The position numbers were made by a program, and so were the translations under genes. This document shows positions 8,187-16,165 of a stretch of DNA of 22,292 nucleotides, in pieces (position 1 is the first letter of the stretch; each line of letters opens with the position of its first letter). Below the pieces are notes generated by a model. The model did no database searches. It had not been told where the DNA came from and saw only the letters and a program-made list of their open reading frames with translations. This DNA comes from Anaerotignum sp. (lineage in GTDB: Bacteria > Bacillota > Clostridia > Lachnospirales > Anaerotignaceae): contig JAHHTV010000005.1 in the NCBI GenBank assembly GCA_020024395.1, positions 1-22,292 of the forward strand, read 5' to 3'.

Positions 8187-9467
8187 ATGAAAAGAGAAAA
8201 TTTTGTTTGCAAAGGTGATATTTGTTATAGCCAAAATTTACAGACATTGCATACAGTGCAAAATGGTTATTTGGTATGTGAAAATGGCGTTTGTGCAGGT
8301 GTGTTTGATACATTGCCAGAACAATATAAAAATTTTGACATTTTGGATTATACAGGAAAATTGATATTGCCCGGATTTACAGATTTGCATGTGCATGCAC
8401 CACAACACCGTTTTCGTGCATTGGGAATGGATTTGGAGTTGTTGGAATGGCTGGAAACACATACATTTCCACAAGAAGCAAAATATGCGGATACCACATA
8501 TGCAAAAGAAAATTATGCTCGTTTTGTAGAAGAAATGAAAAAAGGTCCCAATACAAGAGCTTGTGTGTTTGGTACAATACATGGTGCATCTACAGAAATT
8601 TTGATGGAACTTTTAGAAAATGCTGGTTTGTGTGCGATGGTTGGGAAAGTAAATATGGACAGAAATAGCCCTGATTATTTGCAAGAAGAAAGTGCAGAAG
8701 TTTCTGCAAAAGATACCATTACATTTTTGGAGCATATGAAACAAAAATACCCACATGTAACCCCCATATTGACACCCAGATTTTTGCCTACTTGCAGTGA
8801 TACATTGTTGACAAAATTGGGTGATATACAAAAAAAATACAAAATCCCTGTGCAATCCCATTTGTCTGAAAACACATCAGAAGTAGAATGGGTAAAAGAA
8901 TTGTTCCCTACGTCCAGTTGTTATGGCGATGCTTATGATAGTTTTGGTTTGTTTGGTGGGGAAAGTTGCCCGACTATTATGGCACATTGTGTTTTGAGTG
9001 GAGAAGTAGAAATTGCTTTGATGAAAAAACGTGGCATTTTTGTGGCACATTGTCCAGAGTCAAATAGCAATTTGCTGTCTGGTATTGCCCCCATACGTCG
9101 TTATTTGGATGAAGGGATTTCTGTTGGATTGGGAAGTGATATTGCAGGTGGTACACGATGTTCTATTTTTTATGCGATGGCAGAAGCTGTACGTATGTCA
9201 AAAATGCGTTGGCGTTTGGTAGATGAAAGTCTTGCACCTTTGACAGTGCCAGAAGTATTTTATTTGGCAACCGTTGGTGGGGGTGCATTTTTTGGAAAAG
9301 TGGGGAAATTTGAAAAGGGATATGCATTTGACGCATTTGTGTTAGATGACAGTAGATATGACAACAAAGGAGAATACAACATTGCACAACGTTTGGAAAG
9401 AGCTGTCTATTTGAGCAATGATGATGAAGTGTTACACAAATTTGTAGCAGGCAGACAGTTGTTCTAA
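8187..9467 (+). CDS. guaD: Guanine deaminase
   Basis: This 426-residue amidohydrolase converts guanine to xanthine and ammonia in the cytoplasm. Metal and active-site motifs of the guanine-deaminase branch are present: PGFTDLHVHAPQ with His68 and His70, SHLSEN (His225, Glu228), AHC with His267, HCPESNSNLLSG (288-299), and GLGSDIAGG with Asp318. Length fits bacterial and eukaryotic GuaD of the amidohydrolase type, not the short cytidine-deaminase-like guanine deaminase of Bacillus. An AGGAGG site (8171-8176) is spaced 10 nt from the ATG. The transcript begins with a guanine-class riboswitch. The gene lies directly after a xanthine dehydrogenase operon that would consume its product. A related aminohydrolase activity cannot be excluded but is less likely in this context. 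Confidence 0.9.
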   Translation: MKRENFVCKGDICYSQNLQTLHTVQNGYLVCENGVCAGVFDTLPEQYKNFDILDYTGKLILPGFTDLHVHAPQHRFRALGMDLELLEWLETHTFPQEAKYADTTYAKENYARFVEEMKKGPNTRACVFGTIHGASTEILMELLENAGLCAMVGKVNMDRNSPDYLQEESAEVSAKDTITFLEHMKQKYPHVTPILTPRFLPTCSDTLLTKLGDIQKKYKIPVQSHLSENTSEVEWVKELFPTSSCYGDAYDSFGLFGGESCPTIMAHCVLSGEVEIALMKKRGIFVAHCPESNSNLLSGIAPIRRYLDEGISVGLGSDIAGGTRCSIFYAMAEAVRMSKMRWRLVDESLAPLTVPEVFYLATVGGGAFFGKVGKFEKGYAFDAFVLDDSRYDNKGEYNIAQRLERAVYLSNDDEVLHKFVAGRQLF

Positions 9468-9484
9468 TCAAAAAAGGAAACCTA

Positions 9485-9512
9485 TCATATTTTTCATGCG
9501 GTATCATATATT
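9485..9512 (+). promoter_or_regulatory. Candidate sigma-E (mother-cell sporulation) promoter of sipL
   Basis: TCATATT (9485-9491) fits the Bacillus sigma-E -35 pattern kmATATT. After 13 nt, CATATATT (9505-9512) matches the -10 pattern CATACAnT except for T in place of C. The predicted start near 9519 leaves about a 70-nt leader. No good sigma-A promoter was seen in the same gap, and no clear terminator follows guanine deaminase. The match is by eye in AT-rich DNA, but the downstream gene is a mother-cell spore protein. Confidence 0.45.
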
Positions 9513-9587
9513 TACAAAGAAAGCATTGTCAGGCAATCCGCAAAAACGGGAAGCGTATGCCGATGAAAAATAAGGAGGTCAAACAGT

Positions 9588-11147
9588 ATGCCCTTAGAAT
9601 TGATGAAAGATGCCGTTACGCTAAAACAGCAAAGAGGAAAACAGAGTTCTCGTATTTTGCTGGAGGGCGACATGATTGTGCCAGATACGAAACCAGACGT
9701 GAAACAGGTGTTGCGTTGCAAAGGTCGTATTCGTTTACAAGAAGTCAAAACGGCAGAGGAAAAAGTCAGCTTTGGTGGGGAATTGGTTGTCACAATATTA
9801 TATCGTGCCATAGGGGGAGAGCGTCCGATATATACCATGTCATCTGCTTTGCCCATACAAGAAACATTGTATATGGAAGGTCTGCAAAAAGATGATATGG
9901 TTGATTTAGATTTGGAATTGGAGCATTTAGAGTGCAATTTAATCAATGACAGAAAAATTGGATTGCGCGCCGTAATTGAAGTGGAAGCAGAAGCAGAGTG
10001 GAAAGCAAATTGGCAAATGGTATTTGGTACAAAAGAAAACAATGCAGAGCTTTTATGGTCAAAGGTTTTGACAGAACAACCCATCATAGACAAAAAGGAC
10101 AGGTTTACGGTAAAAGGCAGAATGACAGTACCACATGACCAACCTGCGATAGGAGAAATACTGGATACATCTGTGACCATTTCCAATACGGATATTCGTC
10201 CAATGGATGGCAAAGTGAGCGTGAAGGGCAATTTGTGGGTGTCTGTGCTATACAGCGATGATACCAATGGTATGCCAATGGCTGTGGAACAAGAAATCCC
10301 ATTTCATGGATTTATAGAAGCAAATGGCGTGACACCACAAAGCATTTCTGATGTGAAATTGTCTGTGGGAGAAGCAGAAGTAAATCCAGAAGTAGATGAG
10401 GACGGAGAACCAAGAGAAATTGCAGTAGATGTAACCATTTATGAAGATTTGAAAGCGTCAGAAGTGGCAGAAAAATCATTTGTAACAGATGCGTATGGTT
10501 TGGAACAAAATTTGAAACCCATACAGGAAAATGTGACATTTCCTATGACAGCAGGTGTGGCACAAAATCGGTTTACGGTGAAAGAAACTGTGCGATTGGA
10601 AGAAAACGAAATGCCCATGATGCAGGCAGTGCGTGTATGGGGGAATGTGCAAATTACAGATACCACTGTAGATACAGATACCGTTACCGTAGAAGGGGTT
10701 TTGCATACAGAAATATTGTATTTGTGTCAAGATGATGAAACGCCTGTATGTGTGATACATAGAGGATTTCCATTTACACGTACCATAGAGGTCAAAGGTG
10801 CAAAAGCAGGCGATATGGTTTGTGTGCGTGGTACATGGGAAGAAGCGGATTTTCGTTTGTTGACAGAAAATGAGGGCGAATGTCGCATACAAGTGATGTT
10901 GTATATAAAAGTATTACGCAATCAAATGTTGACAATGGTGACAGATTTGCAGGAAGAAGAAGTTTTGGAAAATGTTGCACAACCAGGTGCTGTGATTGTG
11001 ACAGTACAGCCTGGAGATACATTATGGAATATTGCAAAAAAATATCGTACAACGCCTGAAAGAATACTGATGATGAATGATATTGAAAATCCTGACAGAT
11101 TGTATGTGGGACAGAAATTATTGATATTGCGAAAAAATTTTCGATAA
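9588..11147 (+). CDS. sipL: SipL-like spore envelope protein (SPOCS/DUF3794 and LysM)
   Basis: This 519-residue protein resembles SipL, the clostridial mother-cell protein that binds SpoIVA to anchor the coat on the forespore surface. Repeated SPOCS/DUF3794-type beta-rich domains fill residues 1 to about 465; the first contains LLEGDMIVPDTKPDVKQVLR. A single LysM domain ends the protein (about 472-515, with VQPGDTLWNIAKKY and LYVGQKLLIL). In C. difficile SipL the LysM domain mediates SpoIVA binding. No signal peptide or membrane segment is visible, fitting a protein made in the mother-cell cytoplasm. AAGGAGG lies 9 nt before the ATG. It has its own candidate sigma-E promoter and a terminator. 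Length agrees with SipL; other DUF3794-LysM spore proteins are the alternative. Confidence 0.85.
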   Translation: MPLELMKDAVTLKQQRGKQSSRILLEGDMIVPDTKPDVKQVLRCKGRIRLQEVKTAEEKVSFGGELVVTILYRAIGGERPIYTMSSALPIQETLYMEGLQKDDMVDLDLELEHLECNLINDRKIGLRAVIEVEAEAEWKANWQMVFGTKENNAELLWSKVLTEQPIIDKKDRFTVKGRMTVPHDQPAIGEILDTSVTISNTDIRPMDGKVSVKGNLWVSVLYSDDTNGMPMAVEQEIPFHGFIEANGVTPQSISDVKLSVGEAEVNPEVDEDGEPREIAVDVTIYEDLKASEVAEKSFVTDAYGLEQNLKPIQENVTFPMTAGVAQNRFTVKETVRLEENEMPMMQAVRVWGNVQITDTTVDTDTVTVEGVLHTEILYLCQDDETPVCVIHRGFPFTRTIEVKGAKAGDMVCVRGTWEEADFRLLTENEGECRIQVMLYIKVLRNQMLTMVTDLQEEEVLENVAQPGAVIVTVQPGDTLWNIAKKYRTTPERILMMNDIENPDRLYVGQKLLILRKNFR

Positions 11148-11156
11148 AAGAAACAA

Positions 11157-11201
11157 ACGGCATACTCATATGATTGGATGAGATATGCCGTATTTTGTTT
11201 C
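11157..11201 (+). terminator. Rho-independent terminator after sipL
   Basis: ACGGCATA (11157-11164) pairs with TATGCCGT (11184-11191), and CTCAT (11165-11169) with ATGAG (11178-11182), with one bulged A and an 8-nt loop. ATTTTGTTT follows. Flanking AAACAAA upstream can extend the stem into the T-tract, so it may also work on the opposite strand. Confidence 0.88.
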
Positions 11202-11222
11202 AAAAAGGAAAGTACGTTTTTT

Positions 11223-11251
11223 TTGATTATTCTGTTGTAGTATGATATAAT
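11223..11251 (+). promoter_or_regulatory. Sigma-A promoter of the tmk-rsmI operon
   Basis: TTGATT (11223-11228), a 17-nt spacer and TATAAT (11246-11251) are near consensus, and TGA directly before the -10 forms an extended -10 element. The predicted start near 11258 gives a leader of about 24 nt. No other promoter of this quality was seen before 16121, so it probably serves the whole block. Confidence 0.75.
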
Positions 11252-11281
11252 TTAGAAAAAGATTGAGATTGAGGTGCAAAC

Positions 11282-11908
11282 ATGAAAGGCTATTTGATTT
11301 CGGTAGAGGGCAGCGATGGTAGTGGAAAATCGACACAGTTGCAAAATATCATTGCATATTTGCAACAAAAACAGGTGGATTTGGTTGTTACCAGAGAACC
11401 AGGTGGAACAACATTATCAGAAGCCATTAGAGCATTACTGTTAGATGCAACATATACCGAAATGACGGCAAAAACAGAAATGTTGTTGTATGCGGCAAGC
11501 AGAGCACAACACGTGGAACAAAAGATTATGCCAGCATTGCAACAAGGAAAAGTGGTTGTGACAGACCGTTTTACAGATTCCAGCATTGCATATCAAGGAT
11601 ATGGCAGGGAATTGGGCGATATGGTGGAAAAAGTCAATGAGATTGCCACAGGTGGTTGTCAGCCAGATTTGACCATATTTTTGGATTTGCCGCCACAACA
11701 AGGTATTTTAAGGAAAAGACAAGAACAAAATCATACAATGGACAGATTGGAATTGGAAAAATTGGCATTTCATGAAAAAGTGTATGCAGGATATCAAGCA
11801 TTGTATCAAAAACAACCAAATCGAATTTGTTGTATTGATGCTTCTCAAAATGTGGAAAATGTGTTTGCCCAAATCCAAAAACAGATAGATGCTTTGCTTG
11901 GATTATAG
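11282..11908 (+). CDS. tmk: Thymidylate kinase
   Basis: This 208-residue kinase phosphorylates dTMP to dTDP with ATP for DNA synthesis. The P-loop EGSDGSGKST (9-18), TREPGGTTLSEAIR after the first helix-strand unit, and DRFTDSSIAYQGYGR (substrate-binding DR motif) are all clear, and length is normal for the family. The gene opens the conserved Firmicutes cluster tmk-darA-holB-ricT-trmN6-rsmI. A GAGGTG site lies 5 nt before the ATG, and a strong promoter lies just upstream. Confidence 0.96.
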   Translation: MKGYLISVEGSDGSGKSTQLQNIIAYLQQKQVDLVVTREPGGTTLSEAIRALLLDATYTEMTAKTEMLLYAASRAQHVEQKIMPALQQGKVVVTDRFTDSSIAYQGYGRELGDMVEKVNEIATGGCQPDLTIFLDLPPQQGILRKRQEQNHTMDRLELEKLAFHEKVYAGYQALYQKQPNRICCIDASQNVENVFAQIQKQIDALLGL

Positions 11909-11935
11909 TACACAAACATAAGGGAGGAATTGTTT

Positions 11936-12262
11936 ATGAAATTGATGATAGCGATTGTGCAGGATGAAGATGCGGGCGATGTGATTGCAGCATTGAATGA
12001 AGCAGAAATTCAGGTAACAAGACTGGCAACAAAAGGCGGTTTTTTGCGTAGTGGCAATACCACCATTATGACAGGTGTGGACGATGATAAAGTAGACAAA
12101 GCACTGCATATCATTGAAGAAAACAGTAGAGCAAGAACACAATATGCAACATTGCCATCTTCTTGTGGAACGATGCATGGCTTTATTATGGCGCCCATTG
12201 AAGTCAAAGTTGGTGGTGCAACGGTATTTGTTTTGGATGTAGAGCAGTTTTATAAATTTTAA
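11936..12262 (+). CDS. darA: Cyclic-di-AMP receptor, PII-like (DarA/PstA family)
   Basis: This 108-residue PII-like protein belongs to the YaaQ/DarA/PstA family, trimeric cytoplasmic receptors for c-di-AMP whose downstream partner is unknown. The N-terminal stretch MKLMIAIVQDEDAG, then TRLATKGGFLRSGNTTIMTGVDD (about 28-50) with the nucleotide-binding T-loop base, and the terminal strand ATVFVLDVEQFYKF are characteristic. I chose the ATG at 11936 rather than the in-frame TTG at 11930: the GGGAGG site (11922-11927) is 8 nt from the ATG but only 2 nt from the TTG. Position between tmk and holB is as in B. subtilis (yaaQ). Confidence 0.92.
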   Translation: MKLMIAIVQDEDAGDVIAALNEAEIQVTRLATKGGFLRSGNTTIMTGVDDDKVDKALHIIEENSRARTQYATLPSSCGTMHGFIMAPIEVKVGGATVFVLDVEQFYKF

Positions 12263-12282
12263 TCAAAAGGAGGCGAAAGGCG

Positions 12283-13272
12283 TTGTATCGCTTTTCAGAA
12301 GTATATGGCAATGCCCTTTTGCTTCGCCATTTGCAGCAGGCAGTTGCTACAAAAAAAATTTCTCATGCTTATTTGTTTGCAGGTAGTAGCGGAAGTGGTA
12401 AAAAAATGCTGGCAAATTTGTTTGCACAAACATTGCAGTGTGAGGCAGATGGTATAGAGCCTTGTGGCGTTTGCCAAAGTTGTAAGGCATTTGTTTCGCA
12501 CAATCACCCTGATATTGTTTATGTGCGTACAACAAAAAAGACATTGGGTGTAGATGATGTAAGAGAGCAGATATTGAAAGATGTGAAATTCAAACAATAT
12601 CAATATCGTTACAAAATTTATATCGTAGAACAGGCAGATACCATGACAGTACAAGCACAAAATGCATTGCTCAAAACATTGGAAGAACCGCCTGCTTTTG
12701 CTGTTTTTTTACTTTTGGCAGAAAATACAGCAGCTTTTTTACCAACGGTGCTTTCTCGTGTAGTGACACTGCAAATTAGACCTTTGTCTGAAAATTTGAT
12801 TGCACAGTATTTGATAAAAGAAAAACAACTTTCTGATACAGCAGCGGCAGAATATGCCGCATATGCACAAGGAAGTATTGGCAATGCTTTGGCATTGCTG
12901 GAGGATGAAACGTTTGTGCATATGCGGGAGGATATTCTGGACAAACTGACATCAATGGAACGAAAGTCTTTGGCAGAAGTACTCCTATATGCAAAAGATT
13001 TGGAACAATATAAAGACGATACCAGATTTTTGGATATGATACAGTTATGGTATCGAGATTTGCTCGTGGCAACGAGATTACAAGATGATAAATTTTTGAT
13101 ACAAAAAACACAGAAACAAGCATTATTTGCCCACACAAAAACAACGGTCGCTGAATTGGCAAGAAAAGCGGCAGCAGTACAACAGGCAAAAATGAATTTA
13201 GCAAGAAATGCAAATTTTCGGCTCACCATGGAAGTGATGTTGATGGAATTAAAGGAGAACAGATATTCATGA
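12283..13272 (+). CDS. holB: DNA polymerase III subunit delta prime
   Basis: This 329-residue AAA+ protein is the delta-prime subunit of the clamp loader. Walker A-like GSSGSGKK is at 34-41. A zinc module uses Cys53, Cys61, Cys64 and Cys67 (CGVCQSC). The QNALLKTLEEPP segment and the LPTVLSR sensor region follow. The usual SRC motif reads SRV here, and the last P-loop residue is Lys instead of Thr/Ser. Delta prime is commonly a non-hydrolysing subunit in many bacteria, so these changes may be harmless. Start is a TTG: AAAGGAGG (12266-12273) lies 9 nt upstream and no ATG fits. The stop overlaps the ricT start (ATGA). The gene lies in the conserved tmk-darA-holB-ricT order. Confidence 0.93.
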   Translation: MYRFSEVYGNALLLRHLQQAVATKKISHAYLFAGSSGSGKKMLANLFAQTLQCEADGIEPCGVCQSCKAFVSHNHPDIVYVRTTKKTLGVDDVREQILKDVKFKQYQYRYKIYIVEQADTMTVQAQNALLKTLEEPPAFAVFLLLAENTAAFLPTVLSRVVTLQIRPLSENLIAQYLIKEKQLSDTAAAEYAAYAQGSIGNALALLEDETFVHMREDILDKLTSMERKSLAEVLLYAKDLEQYKDDTRFLDMIQLWYRDLLVATRLQDDKFLIQKTQKQALFAHTKTTVAELARKAAAVQQAKMNLARNANFRLTMEVMLMELKENRYS

Positions 13273-14141
13273 TAGAAGTGGTTGGAATACGTTTCAAAAA
13301 AGCAGGCAAAGTATATTATTTTGACCCTTGTGGTATGCAATTTGCTGTGAATGACTTTGCCATTGTGGAAACAGCAAGAGGCGTGGAATATGGCGCAGTG
13401 ATGAAAGCAAATACATTTGTTTCAGAAGAAAGCATTATACCACCTTTGAAAAAAGTGTTGCGTGCGGCAACACAAGAAGATGCTGTGGTTGTTGCGGAAA
13501 ATATAGAACGAGAAAAAGAGGCATTTTCTGTTTGTTTGGAAAAAATATCTCGTTTACAGTTAGATATGAAATTGGTAGATGTGGAAATGACATTTGACCG
13601 CAACAAATTGATATTTTATTTCACATCAGATGGGCGTGTGGATTTCCGTGAATTGGTGAAAGAATTGGCAGCTGTGTTCCGCATGCGTATTGAATTGCGT
13701 CAAATTGGTGTGCGTGATGAAGCAAAAATGCTCAATGGTATTGGTATTTGTGGCAGGGCGTTGTGTTGTGCGACATTTTTGGGAGATTTTCAGCCCGTTT
13801 CCATTAAAATGGCAAAAGACCAAAATTTGGCACTCAATCCAACAAAAATCAGCGGTATTTGTGGTAGATTGATGTGTTGCTTGAAATATGAAGAAGATGT
13901 GTATGAGGAATTGAATAAAAAATTGCCATTTGTGGGTGATATTATCGCAACACCAGATGGTACAGGTGAAATACTGTCTACCAATGTGTTGATGCAACAA
14001 GTCAAAGCGGCTGTACGCAAAAAAGAAAATGACCCACCAACGATTGCATTTTATCATGTGGATGAAATCAAAGTATTGAAATCCAAAAAGAAACGCAAAC
14101 AACAACCTACATCAGAGGAGTTAGAAACATATGAGGACTGA
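13269..14141 (+). CDS. ricT: PSP1-domain protein RicT (YaaT)
   Basis: This 290-residue PSP1-domain protein matches RicT/YaaT. In Bacillus it works with RicA and RicF, binds [4Fe-4S] clusters, and helps RNase Y mature mRNAs; it also affects sporulation and competence. Six cysteines are arranged as GICGRALCC (Cys161, 166, 167) and GICGRLMCC (Cys198, 203, 204), the expected cluster-ligand pattern. The N-terminal part (EVVGIRFKKAGKVYYFDP) and the lysine-rich tail are usual. RicA and RicF are not in this window. The gene overlaps holB by 4 nt and trmN6 by 11 nt. Confidence 0.93.
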   Translation: MIEVVGIRFKKAGKVYYFDPCGMQFAVNDFAIVETARGVEYGAVMKANTFVSEESIIPPLKKVLRAATQEDAVVVAENIEREKEAFSVCLEKISRLQLDMKLVDVEMTFDRNKLIFYFTSDGRVDFRELVKELAAVFRMRIELRQIGVRDEAKMLNGIGICGRALCCATFLGDFQPVSIKMAKDQNLALNPTKISGICGRLMCCLKYEEDVYEELNKKLPFVGDIIATPDGTGEILSTNVLMQQVKAAVRKKENDPPTIAFYHVDEIKVLKSKKKRKQQPTSEELETYED

Positions 14142-14886
14142 TGTAGAAATTCGTGCAAATGAGCGTATAGACGATTTGCATAGAAATGGGTATGTCATAC
14201 TGCAAGACGCAAAACGTTTTTGTTTTGGTATTGATGCGGTGATATTGAGTGGTTTTGCAAGAGTAAAAAAAGGGGAATGTGCTTTGGATTTGGGAACAGG
14301 TACAGGCATTATTCCCATTTTATTAGAAGGAAGAACAAAAGGCAACCATTTTACAGGATTGGAAATACAACCAGAAAGTGCAGAAATGGCAAAACGCAGC
14401 GTTGCTTTGAATGATTTGGAGCAAAAAGTGGATATTGTGACAGGGGATATCAAGCAGGCAGCAGATTTGTTTGGTGGTTCTGTGTTTGATGTGGTGACAA
14501 GCAATCCACCTTATATGAATGCGGGTGGCGGTTTACAAAATCCATCGGATGCAAAAGCGATTGCAAGACATGAAATTCTTTGTACATTGGAAGATGTGGT
14601 CAAAAATGCAGCAAAAGTATTGAAACCATTTGGACGGTTTTATATGGTGCATAGACCACACCGTTTGACAGATATTTTATGTACACTGAGGCAATATGGA
14701 TTAGAGCCAAAACGCCTACGTTTTGTACATTCTTATGTGGAAAAACCACCAACCATGGTGCTTGTGGAAGCAGTGCGTGGCGGAAAAGCAATGCTAAAAG
14801 CAGAACCACCGCTTGTCATTTATGAAAAGACAAACGTTTATACAAAAGAAATTTATGATATTTATTATGGAGAGGGGCAAGCGTGA
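14131..14886 (+). CDS. trmN6: tRNA1(Val) (adenine-N6)-methyltransferase-like protein (TrmN6/YabB)
   Basis: This 251-residue SAM-dependent methyltransferase probably modifies adenine 37 of a valine tRNA. The SAM-binding motif DLGTGTG is at 53-59 and the N6-adenine catalytic motif NPPY at 125-128. The start RFCFGIDAVILSGFA (29-43) is typical of the YabB/TrmN6 family. The ATG is preceded by AGAGGAG with 10-nt spacing and lies within the end of ricT. In Bacillus the equivalent yabB is followed by yazA (GIY-YIG) and yabC (rsmI); here yazA is missing. The exact tRNA target is inferred from family membership. Confidence 0.88.
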   Translation: MRTDVEIRANERIDDLHRNGYVILQDAKRFCFGIDAVILSGFARVKKGECALDLGTGTGIIPILLEGRTKGNHFTGLEIQPESAEMAKRSVALNDLEQKVDIVTGDIKQAADLFGGSVFDVVTSNPPYMNAGGGLQNPSDAKAIARHEILCTLEDVVKNAAKVLKPFGRFYMVHRPHRLTDILCTLRQYGLEPKRLRFVHSYVEKPPTMVLVEAVRGGKAMLKAEPPLVIYEKTNVYTKEIYDIYYGEGQA

Positions 14887-14887
14887 T

Positions 14888-15742
14888 ATGGCAGGCACAC
14901 TGTATTTATGTGCAACACCCATTGGCAATTTGGACGATATGACATTGCGGGTGCTGAAAATATTGGAACAAGCAGATGTGATTGCGGCAGAAGATACCAG
15001 AAATACGTTAAAGTTATTAAACCATTTTGAAATCAAAACACCCATGACCAGTTATCATGAGCATAATAAAATGCAAAAAGGCATACAGCTTGTGGAGCGT
15101 TTGCAAAATGGAGAAAATATCGCACTGGTGACAGATGCGGGTATGCCGGGAATTTCTGACCCAGGTGCGGATTTGGTCAAATTGTGTTATGAAGCAGATA
15201 TTAAAGTGACAGTGGCACCAGGTGCGTCAGCAGCAGTTGTGGCATTGGTGCTTTCAGGATTGGATACCAGAAGATTTGTATTTGAGGGGTTTTTGCCGGC
15301 AGATAAAAAAGAACGCAGAGAAGTTCTGGAAATACTGGAAACAGAACATCGCACTATAATATTCTATGAAGCACCGCATCGGTTGTTAAGTACATTGGAA
15401 GAATTGGAACAGGTATTTGGCAAACAAAGAGAAATGGCAGCAATACGGGAATTGACCAAAAAATTTGAAGAGGTGCGTCGTGGTACAATCGAAACATTGA
15501 TAACATATTATACAGAACATACACCAAAAGGAGAATTTGTGCTTGTGTTTGCGGGGTATACATTGGCAGAGCAAAAACAGGCAAAACAACAAAGTTTTGA
15601 AAGTATTTCCATAGAAGCACATATGCAACAGTATGTATCAAAAGGTATGAGCGAAAAAGAGGCAATGAAACAAACAGCAAAAGACAGAGGGGTGTCAAAA
15701 CGGGATATTTACCAATATTTGCACCAACATAGAAAGAAATAA
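14888..15742 (+). CDS. rsmI: 16S rRNA (cytidine-2'-O)-methyltransferase RsmI
   Basis: This 284-residue tetrapyrrole-methylase-fold enzyme 2'-O-methylates C1402 of 16S rRNA. The diagnostic start GTLYLCATPIGNLDDMTLR, then AEDTRNT, the loop TDAGMPGISDPG, PGASAAVVAL and FEGFLP are all present. I chose the ATG at 14888 rather than an upstream in-frame ATG at 14813. The family begins at this point, and AGAGGGG (14871-14877) lies about 10 nt upstream. The 25 extra residues would lie wholly within trmN6. Only one base separates the trmN6 stop from this start. Confidence 0.95.
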   Translation: MAGTLYLCATPIGNLDDMTLRVLKILEQADVIAAEDTRNTLKLLNHFEIKTPMTSYHEHNKMQKGIQLVERLQNGENIALVTDAGMPGISDPGADLVKLCYEADIKVTVAPGASAAVVALVLSGLDTRRFVFEGFLPADKKERREVLEILETEHRTIIFYEAPHRLLSTLEELEQVFGKQREMAAIRELTKKFEEVRRGTIETLITYYTEHTPKGEFVLVFAGYTLAEQKQAKQQSFESISIEAHMQQYVSKGMSEKEAMKQTAKDRGVSKRDIYQYLHQHRKK

Positions 15743-15755
15743 AGGAAGTGATGGT

Positions 15756-16121
15756 ATGTTTGAAAATTTTGCAGCATTGAGCTGGCAACAAGTGGTTTTT
15801 GCAGCGGTATTGGCTTTGGTTGTATGGAGTGTATTACGCAAGTTGTTGTTTCGCAAACCCAATGAAAATGGTGGCAAAACATGGGGCGAAGTGGAAATGG
15901 CGAAAGTGATGACACGTTGTTTTGAAATGTTCCCCATTGATACGATATCTTTTCAAGAGAAAGAATTCAAAAGGGGCATGAAAATTCGTGTGATAACGGA
16001 CAATGAAGTGATAGATGGGGAATTGGTGGGTATGAACCAAATCAAAATGATTTGTATTTGCACCCATACCAAAATTGTGGCAACACCTTTGCACAAAATC
16101 AAAGAAATGATACAACAATAA
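15756..16121 (+). CDS. Small membrane-anchored protein of unknown function
   Basis: I do not recognise this 121-residue protein. It has one predicted membrane segment near the N-terminus (about residues 11-28, VVFAAVLALVVWSVL), a short basic stretch (RKLLFRK), then a soluble domain of about 85 residues. The domain ends in beta-like strands (IRVITDNEVIDGELVGMN and KIVATPLHKIKEMIQ), reminiscent of a small barrel, though this is only an impression. No catalytic motif is visible. The positive-inside rule would place the C-terminal domain in the cytoplasm. AGGAAGTG (15743-15750) precedes the ATG. It is the last gene before the operon terminator, so it is co-transcribed with rsmI and the replication and tRNA-modification genes. 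Confidence 0.75.
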   Translation: MFENFAALSWQQVVFAAVLALVVWSVLRKLLFRKPNENGGKTWGEVEMAKVMTRCFEMFPIDTISFQEKEFKRGMKIRVITDNEVIDGELVGMNQIKMICICTHTKIVATPLHKIKEMIQQ

Positions 16122-16141
16122 AGGGCGGCATGCCCTTTTTT
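16121..16141 (+). terminator. Short rho-independent terminator ending the tmk operon
   Basis: AAGGGC (16121-16126) pairs with GCCCTT (16132-16137) around a 5-nt loop, with the T-run continuing to 16141. It begins in the last base of the stop codon of the small membrane protein. The stem is short, so termination may be partial. No clear promoter was seen between it and traX, which could therefore depend on read-through. Confidence 0.65.
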
Positions 16142-16165
16142 GCTTTTAGAAAAGAGGTGGTATAT

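Noticed and set aside
9557..9895. A 112-codon plus-strand frame starting before and overlapping sipL
   Set aside because: It is out of frame with the clear SPOCS/LysM gene; the good AAGGAGG site belongs to the ATG at 9588.
12618..13340. A 240-codon minus-strand frame opposite holB
   Set aside because: Antisense shadow with Ser/Ala/Cys-rich low-information sequence and no ribosome-binding site; holB is well supported on the plus strand.
14813..14887. Longer start for rsmI giving 25 extra residues
   Set aside because: The extension lies within trmN6, lacks a suitable ribosome-binding site, and the conserved family N-terminus begins at 14888.
16052..16165. Longer start for the TraX-like gene
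   Set aside because: It would run through the preceding gene and its terminator; the ATG at 16166 has a proper ribosome-binding site and starts at the conserved region.
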